DNA from: Planctomycetia bacterium
GTDB taxonomy: Bacteria > Planctomycetota > Planctomycetia > Pirellulales > JACPPG01
Assembly (NCBI GenBank): GCA_016191115.1
Contig: JACPPG010000040.1
Span: forward strand, 23,136 to 87,135
Length of the DNA: 64,000 nucleotides
Direction of reading: 5' to 3'
The notes beneath the pieces were generated by a model, which was not told the DNA's origin, searched no databases, and worked only from the letters and a program-made list of their open reading frames with translations. A program made the position numbers and the translations under genes. Below are positions 56,971 to 64,000 of the stretch, piece by piece; the first letter of the stretch is position 1, and each line of letters starts with the position of its first letter.

Positions 56971-58140
56971 TCATCTGACGATGTTCAGATTCGGCCGGGC
57001 CCGCTCGAGTTCCGCCACGCGGGCGTCGCTGACTTTCGTGCCGCGCAGTTGCACGTCGTGCAGATTCGGCAACTCGCGCAAATGGACAATGCCCGCGTCG
57101 GTGACCGCCGTCTCGCTGAGGTTCAGCACCTCCAGGAGCCGCAGCTTCGCGATCGTCGGCATGGCCAGGTCGTCGACCTTCGTGCCGGAGACGCCCAAGT
57201 AGCCGAGATTCAAGAGCGTGACGAGTTGCTTCAGCCCTGTGCTGGTGACGCGCGTGCCGTCGAGGATCAAGAGCTCCAAGCGGGGTATCATCGCCAGTTG
57301 CGCCAGTCCCGCGTCGCTTACCGATGTGTTCCCCAGATCGAGCCGCGTAACGCTGCGCAGACTGACCAATTGCGCCGCACCCGCGTCGCCGATCGCGGTG
57401 TCATTGAGGGCAAGATGTTGCAGCCGCGGCAGGGCCCGCAGGTGTTGCAAGCCCGCATTGGTTATCTGCGTATAGCCGAGCCACAGGCTTTCGATCTGCA
57501 GGCAGTAGCGCAAGTGGACGAGGCCCGCGTCGCTGATGTCGTTCCAGGCGAGCTTGAGCGACGTGAGCCGGCCGAGGTTCTTGAGATGCTTGAGGCCCTC
57601 GTCGGTGAGCTTGCAGTCGTAGAGCAATAGCTCGTCGAGTTGCCGCATGCCGGCCAGGTGCGCGAGCCCCTCATCGCCGATGGGGGTCCAGGAGAGGTTC
57701 AGCGACCGCAGGTTGCGAAGTTGTGCGAGGTGGGCGACGCCGGCCGATGTGATTTTGGTGCCGTAGAGTGACAGACCTTCGAGCGATGCAAGGGTGCGCA
57801 GATGCGCGAGCCCCTCGTTGGTGATGCGGTCCTGGCCGAGCTTGAGTCCTTGCAATTGCGTGAGGGTGGCGATCTTGGCCAGTCCGGCGTCGGTGATGTC
57901 GGTCCGCTCGAGGTCGAGCCAGCGGAGGCCGGGCAGGTTGGCCAGCTCTTCGAGCCCTTCGTCACCGCCATTCCATTCGACGAGCCGCAGCCGCTCCCCG
58001 TTGGGCGTCTCGATCCATTCAACCCGCGCGCCGCGCTGCTCGAGCGCGGCAACGATCGGGCGATCGTCGTCCGCGGCGTGCGCAGTCGCGAACGAGGCAA
58101 CCACCAACACGATGGCGAGCACTGGTGCAAAGCGGCACAT
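56971..58140 (-). CDS. Leucine-rich repeat protein, secreted
   Basis: 389 residues with a signal peptide (FAPVLAIVLVVASFATAHAA). From residue 70 to the end there are about 13 leucine-rich repeats of ~24 residues with the bacterial DAGL/LxxL pattern (TDAGLAKIATLTQLQGLKLG, ITSAGVAHLAQLRNLRSLNL). The protein forms a solenoid for protein-protein contact in the periplasm or outside. No catalytic part. It is the last gene before the SMP-30 protein, which is divergent. Confidence 0.9.
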   Translation of the reverse strand: MCRFAPVLAIVLVVASFATAHAADDDRPIVAALEQRGARVEWIETPNGERLRLVEWNGGDEGLEELANLPGLRWLDLERTDITDAGLAKIATLTQLQGLKLGQDRITNEGLAHLRTLASLEGLSLYGTKITSAGVAHLAQLRNLRSLNLSWTPIGDEGLAHLAGMRQLDELLLYDCKLTDEGLKHLKNLGRLTSLKLAWNDISDAGLVHLRYCLQIESLWLGYTQITNAGLQHLRALPRLQHLALNDTAIGDAGAAQLVSLRSVTRLDLGNTSVSDAGLAQLAMIPRLELLILDGTRVTSTGLKQLVTLLNLGYLGVSGTKVDDLAMPTIAKLRLLEVLNLSETAVTDAGIVHLRELPNLHDVQLRGTKVSDARVAELERARPNLNIVR

Positions 58141-58323
58141 GCGAGGCCCCAGCGATCCACGGGACGAAGGACGCGGGGCGAGAGTCTAGGGGAAATGCGA
58201 GAACCGCGTCAATGCTGGCCTGCCGAGGATTCGCCAACCCTGTCGTTTCGCATATTCATCTTGTAAAACAGTGCCAGCAGCCGGATCGAAACGGCACATC
58301 GTTGAATCAATCGTTTGCACCTC

Positions 58324-59274
58324 ATGAACCAGTACACGCAGCTCCCGCTTCCTGCCGCCGCATCAGCCGCGGGCACCACGGCCGCGGCCACGCTCGCCTT
58401 CACCGAGGGGCCGGCTTGCGATGCCGCCGGCAACGTCTATTTCTCGGACATCATCAACAACCGGATCATGAAGCTCGCGGCCGACGGCGGGCTGTCCGTC
58501 TTTCGCGAGCCGAGTCACCGTACCAACGGCCAGACGTTCGACCAGCAGGGCCGGCTTTATCATTGCGAGGGCGCGGAGTTCGGGCCGGAGGGTGGACGCC
58601 GCGTCACGCGCACCGACCTGGCCACCGGCGAATACGTCGTCTTGACCGACCGCTACGAAGGCGCCCGGTACAACGCGCCCAACGACATCTGCGTCGACGG
58701 TCGCGGCCGGGTCTATTTCACCGATCCGCGCTACGGCGACCGCTCGGACATGGAGATGCGCGAGGAAGGGGTCTATCGCATCGACCCGGACGGCCGCGTG
58801 ACGCGGATCCTTGTGCAGCCGACGATCGAACGGCCCAACGGCATCGCCGTGACGCAGGACAGCCGCCGGCTGTACGCGATCGACAGTTGTCCGCTGGTGG
58901 GCGGAGCCCGCAAAGTGTGGGCCTTCGACCTGGACGAGGCCGGAAACCCCAGCAATCAGCGGCTGGTGTACGACTTCGCGCCGGGGCGAGGCGGCGACGG
59001 GATGCGGCTCGATCAGGCCGGCAATCTCTACGTCGCGGCAGGCATCATGGCGCCGCGCGGCCCCCAAGAGACACCGCAGGTGCCGCCGGGCATCTATATC
59101 ATCGCGCCCGAAGGAAAGCTGGTGGGGCGGATCCCGGTGTACGAGGACCTGTTGACGAACTTGGCATTCGGTGGCAAAGACGGGCGGACGATCTACATCA
59201 CCGCCGGCAAGAGTCTCTTTACAACCCGCGTCGACGTGCCGGGGCAGGTGGCATATCCGCGGTGGGCGACTTAA
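58324..59274 (+). CDS. SMP-30/gluconolactonase/LRE family protein
   Basis: 316 residues from ATG 58324 (a TTG three codons upstream opens the same frame). The six-bladed propeller is visible: LAFTEGPACDAAGNVYFSDI, LDQAGNLYVAA-like repeats and NAPNDICVDGRGRVYFTDPR, with metal ligands probably Glu in FTEGPA, Asn in PNGIAVTQD and Asp in CDAAGN. In the family these bind Ca or Zn and hydrolyse sugar lactones; whether this one does is not known. It ends before a 780-bp stretch leading to the 23S rRNA gene. Confidence 0.88.
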   Translation: MNQYTQLPLPAAASAAGTTAAATLAFTEGPACDAAGNVYFSDIINNRIMKLAADGGLSVFREPSHRTNGQTFDQQGRLYHCEGAEFGPEGGRRVTRTDLATGEYVVLTDRYEGARYNAPNDICVDGRGRVYFTDPRYGDRSDMEMREEGVYRIDPDGRVTRILVQPTIERPNGIAVTQDSRRLYAIDSCPLVGGARKVWAFDLDEAGNPSNQRLVYDFAPGRGGDGMRLDQAGNLYVAAGIMAPRGPQETPQVPPGIYIIAPEGKLVGRIPVYEDLLTNLAFGGKDGRTIYITAGKSLFTTRVDVPGQVAYPRWAT

Positions 59275-59501
59275 GGGGTGGCGGGCCGGTCCCCTTGACC
59301 TTGCCACCACAATTGAAAGGATTCGACCGGCTTAGGTGCGGGCCGATCACGTTCCGGTGCCCTTCCCGGCACAGGCCGCTTCCCGGTGAAAATCGGCAAT
59401 TTAGGGACTGCTGGAAGGCAGCAACCGAATCGCGGCGGCGCTTGATCGTGCACGAACCGATCGCCAGTCGGAGCGTAGAACAGGTTCGGCACTGGGGTGC
59501 T

Positions 59502-59530
59502 TTGACAGCTAGAGGGTGCGGCAGTATACT
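59502..59530 (+). promoter_or_regulatory. Consensus-like sigma70 promoter upstream of 23S rRNA
   Basis: TTGACA at 59502-59507 and TATACT at 59525-59530 with an exact 17-bp spacer, 527 bp before the mature 23S start. No gene lies between, so this is the likely promoter of the 23S-5S transcript. A G/C-rich discriminator (CGCTCTTTCCC) follows, as at many rRNA promoters. Confidence 0.75.
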
Positions 59531-59707
59531 CGCTCTTTCCCTCCGGGGGCGGAGGGTGTGCACTGAAGGTGGCCAGAGGCCGCTTTCCAACCCACGATTT
59601 GGCCCAAAAAGGGCCGTCATCCGGGTCGGAAACCAGTCCCTGTCCAACGACAGCGAGGGCTTTGTGATCGGCGGGAGAATTCGCCTGCCGGTCACTTCAG
59701 GCCCTCG

Positions 59708-59725
59708 TCGTTCTTTGACAATTTG
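59708..59725 (+). promoter_or_regulatory. boxA-like rRNA antitermination element
   Basis: TCGTTCTTTGACAATTT resembles the rrn boxA consensus (TGCTCTTTAACAATTT). It lies in the 23S leader, 333 bp upstream of the gene. Antitermination would keep RNA polymerase on the long structured rRNA transcript. Supported by sequence likeness and position only. Confidence 0.55.
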
Positions 59726-60057
59726 GTTGTGGTAAGAGTGGCATCTGAAGAGTCGGGCCGGTGCATCCTTTTGGGGTGCGGCTGGCTCGGTTCTCTCTAC
59801 GGCACTTTAGTACAAACGGCCTTCGAGCTCACCGCCGGTGACGGCGCGGCTCGAGACAGGCCGTGGATCAATCGTTACTTTCGATTCGGGTGTGGTCTTT
59901 CGGCGTGGCGCTTTGTCGCCGGAGGATCGCGGGCACTTTGAATCGGTAGTGGTGGACCACGCGAGACACCAGCTTTTGGCGATCGCGCCAAGGGGCGGCT
60001 TTCCCATGGGGAACGGCCTACCTCGCAAGCGCGGCAAAGAGAGCCTTGGATCTATGT

Positions 60058-62988
<2,931 letters not shown>

Positions 62989-63085
62989 ACATTGATCCAA
63001 TGCTCTTGCGCCAAATAGAGCAGATGCCACTTGCACCACAACCAACCAAAAGGCCGCGCCGGCCTTGCCGCCGCGCGGCCTCCTT

Positions 63086-63192
63086 TCCGGTAACCATGTC
63101 TGAAAGGTCACACCCGTATCCATTCCGAACACGGTAGTTAAGCTTTCAGAGCCGATGGTAGTGCCCAAAGTGCGAGAGTAGGTGTTGCCGGA
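63086..63192 (+). rRNA. 5S ribosomal RNA
   Basis: About 107 nt: TCCGGTAACCATGTCTGAAA at the 5' end pairs with GGTGTTGCCGGA at the 3' end. Conserved interior CACACCCGTATCCATTCCGA and GCCGATGGTAGTGC. It follows the 23S gene after about 97 bp containing a GC hairpin (AGGCCGCG and CGCGGCCT), so the two form one operon. Confidence 0.95.
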
Positions 63193-63204
63193 TTTTTTAC
63201 ACCG

Positions 63205-63245
63205 AACCCCGGCGAGTCCCCCAAAGGACCCGCCGGGGTTTTTTT
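63205..63245 (+). terminator. Rho-independent terminator of the 23S-5S operon
   Basis: A 10-bp stem AACCCCGGCG/CGCCGGGGTT extended by GTCC/GGAC, with loop CCCCAAA-like, followed by a run of seven T. It starts 13 bases after the 5S 3' end. Confidence 0.9.
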
Positions 63246-63345
63246 GTGCGCGGAGAAACACGCCGGCCGTCGCGGAGTCAGCGGCGCCCGGAAGGCGGGC
63301 AGGATGCCCGCCCCCCAAAACGCGGCGCCCGTTCCGCCAGGCATG

Positions 63346-63933
63346 TTACGGCGCCGCGCCGAACGCCGCCTTGTCAAAGAGCACCACGCCCGACTCGGTG
63401 CGGTCGAACACCAGCCGCAACTTCGTCGCGGCCGCCGGTTGGAACTCCGGGTTCGCCGCCTGGAACCGCGCCAGCGGGAACAAAAACGTCTGGAAGATCG
63501 GCTCGGAAAGCGCCTTCTCGTGTAACAGCTTCGCCTTGAAATAGGGCGTTTCCAGTTGCGGCTGCAAGAGCGAGAAACTCGACAAGGGCAGCCGCGCCCC
63601 GTGCCCCTCGGCGTCCACCAGCTCGACCGACAGGTCGATCGGCTGCCGCGGCTTCTTCTTCCACGCCGCTTCCGACTCGTCGACTTCCTCCTCGTCGTCG
63701 TCGGGCGTGGGATCCTCGTTGCCGTCGGCCAGGCAAAACGAGAGCACGCTTCGTTCATCGAGCACAAACGCCGCCGCCGGCCAATGGATCTCGTAGCTTG
63801 GCTCGCCCGCCTCGCGCCCGCGGTCCCAGCCCAAGAATACCGCCCGATCCTCATCGGGGTCGGAGCTATAACCGAAAGTTGTGGATGAGATGAGTTGAAA
63901 AAGGCGGCGTACTTGGGTTTGAATTTGGTTTAG
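63346..63933 (-). pseudogene. C-terminal remnant of a secreted hydrolase-like gene
   Basis: The frame is open from a TGA at 63934 to the stop at 63346. The protein-like part (residues about 20 to the end: YEIHWPAAAFVLDERSVLSF, LPLSSFSLLQPQLETPYFKA, FQTFLFPLARFQAANPEFQP, KLRLVFDRTESGVVLFDKAA) resembles the conserved C-terminal beta domain of alpha/beta-hydrolase-type exported proteins. There is no start, signal peptide or catalytic domain, and the upstream frame breaks off within ~100 bp at a region leading into a plus-strand gene. It is therefore probably truncated by an insertion. The original length is unknown. Confidence 0.5.
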
Positions 63934-63965
63934 TCACAAAGCCAATTCCCCAGGAGTACGCCACC

Positions 63966-64000
63966 ATGGCCGAGCGTATCAATTCGACGCTGTCCTTGCC
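63966..64000 (+). CDS. Start of an unidentified plus-strand gene (runs out of window)
   Basis: ATG at 63966 with CAGGAG upstream opens the first 11 codons (MAERINSTLSL), then the window ends. The leader is AT-richer than the surroundings and directly follows the interrupted hydrolase remnant, so an insertion-sequence gene is possible. Too little to assign. Confidence 0.4.
   Translation, partial: MAERINSTLSL

Noticed and set aside
58125..59735. 536-codon plus-strand frame over the SMP-30 gene
   Set aside because: Arg-rich shadow frame overlapping a clear SMP-30 gene in another frame.
63086..63192. Second Sec-like or other tRNA near the rRNA genes
   Set aside because: The 23S leader and the 23S-5S spacer show no cloverleaf or T-loop consensus.

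Overview
This window comes from a GC-rich bacterial chromosome and looks like a planctomycete, most likely of the Pirellulales type. The evidence is the DUF1549/DUF1553, PPC-domain and DUF1501 gene set at the left end, two ~1,000-residue PVC-type heme-binding/HEAT proteins, a secreted dockerin protein with a LEPR-XLL-like N-terminal signal, NIPSNAP and LRR secreted proteins, and a 23S-5S rRNA unit with no 16S gene beside it.

Layout. 1-10 kb: the DUF1501, PPC and DUF1549/DUF1553 genes (minus strand, last one cut by the window edge), then a NIPSNAP protein, a repeat-containing membrane-anchored protein, a lipoprotein and a YugP-type zinc peptidase. 10-20 kb: an MscS channel, a PVC-type cytochrome protein, a small HTH/zinc-ribbon pair, a MarR regulator, an RRM RNA-binding protein and an alkaline phosphatase. 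20.6-25.1 kb: a minus-strand operon fwdD - small ORF - fwdB - fwdA - fwdC for an archaeal-type formylmethanofuran dehydrogenase. 25.5-34.4 kb: a selenocysteine locus with selD and a NifS-like cysteine desulfurase on plus, then tRNA-Sec, selA, selB and a PAS histidine kinase on minus. A RAYT transposase with REP sequences sits between selA and tRNA-Sec. 34.8-59.3 kb: ordinary planctomycete genes (GNAT enzymes, ELW-repeat/dockerin surface protein, transglutaminase lipoprotein, YqjD/YqjE-like membrane proteins, a degenerate histidine kinase, an AidB-like acyl-CoA dehydrogenase, an MDR oxidoreductase, a second PVC cytochrome, a response regulator, PQQ-like and LRR proteins, an SMP-30 protein). 59.5-63.25 kb: 23S and 5S rRNA with promoter, boxA-like element and terminator. 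The right edge holds a truncated C-terminal gene fragment facing the start of another gene.

How the parts work together. The catalytic gene fwdB is interrupted by an in-frame TGA exactly where the family has its metal-ligand Cys (motif Cys-His-Gly-Pro-Thr), and a 7-bp hairpin starts 18 nt downstream. The genes needed to read UGA as selenocysteine (selD, selA, selB, tRNA-Sec) lie in the next 7 kb. I therefore read fwdB as one selenoprotein gene, and the 20.6-32 kb block as a Mo/W-selenium formylmethanofuran dehydrogenase with its own selenocysteine machinery. This is the most interesting system in the window.

Repeats. A 155-bp element with terminal inverted repeats occurs six times, mostly just upstream of genes; one copy supplies the 3' end of a reading frame. 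REP palindromes, GC-rich palindromes and other short intergenic palindromes are also present. I saw no CRISPR array, no prophage and no tRNA other than tRNA-Sec.
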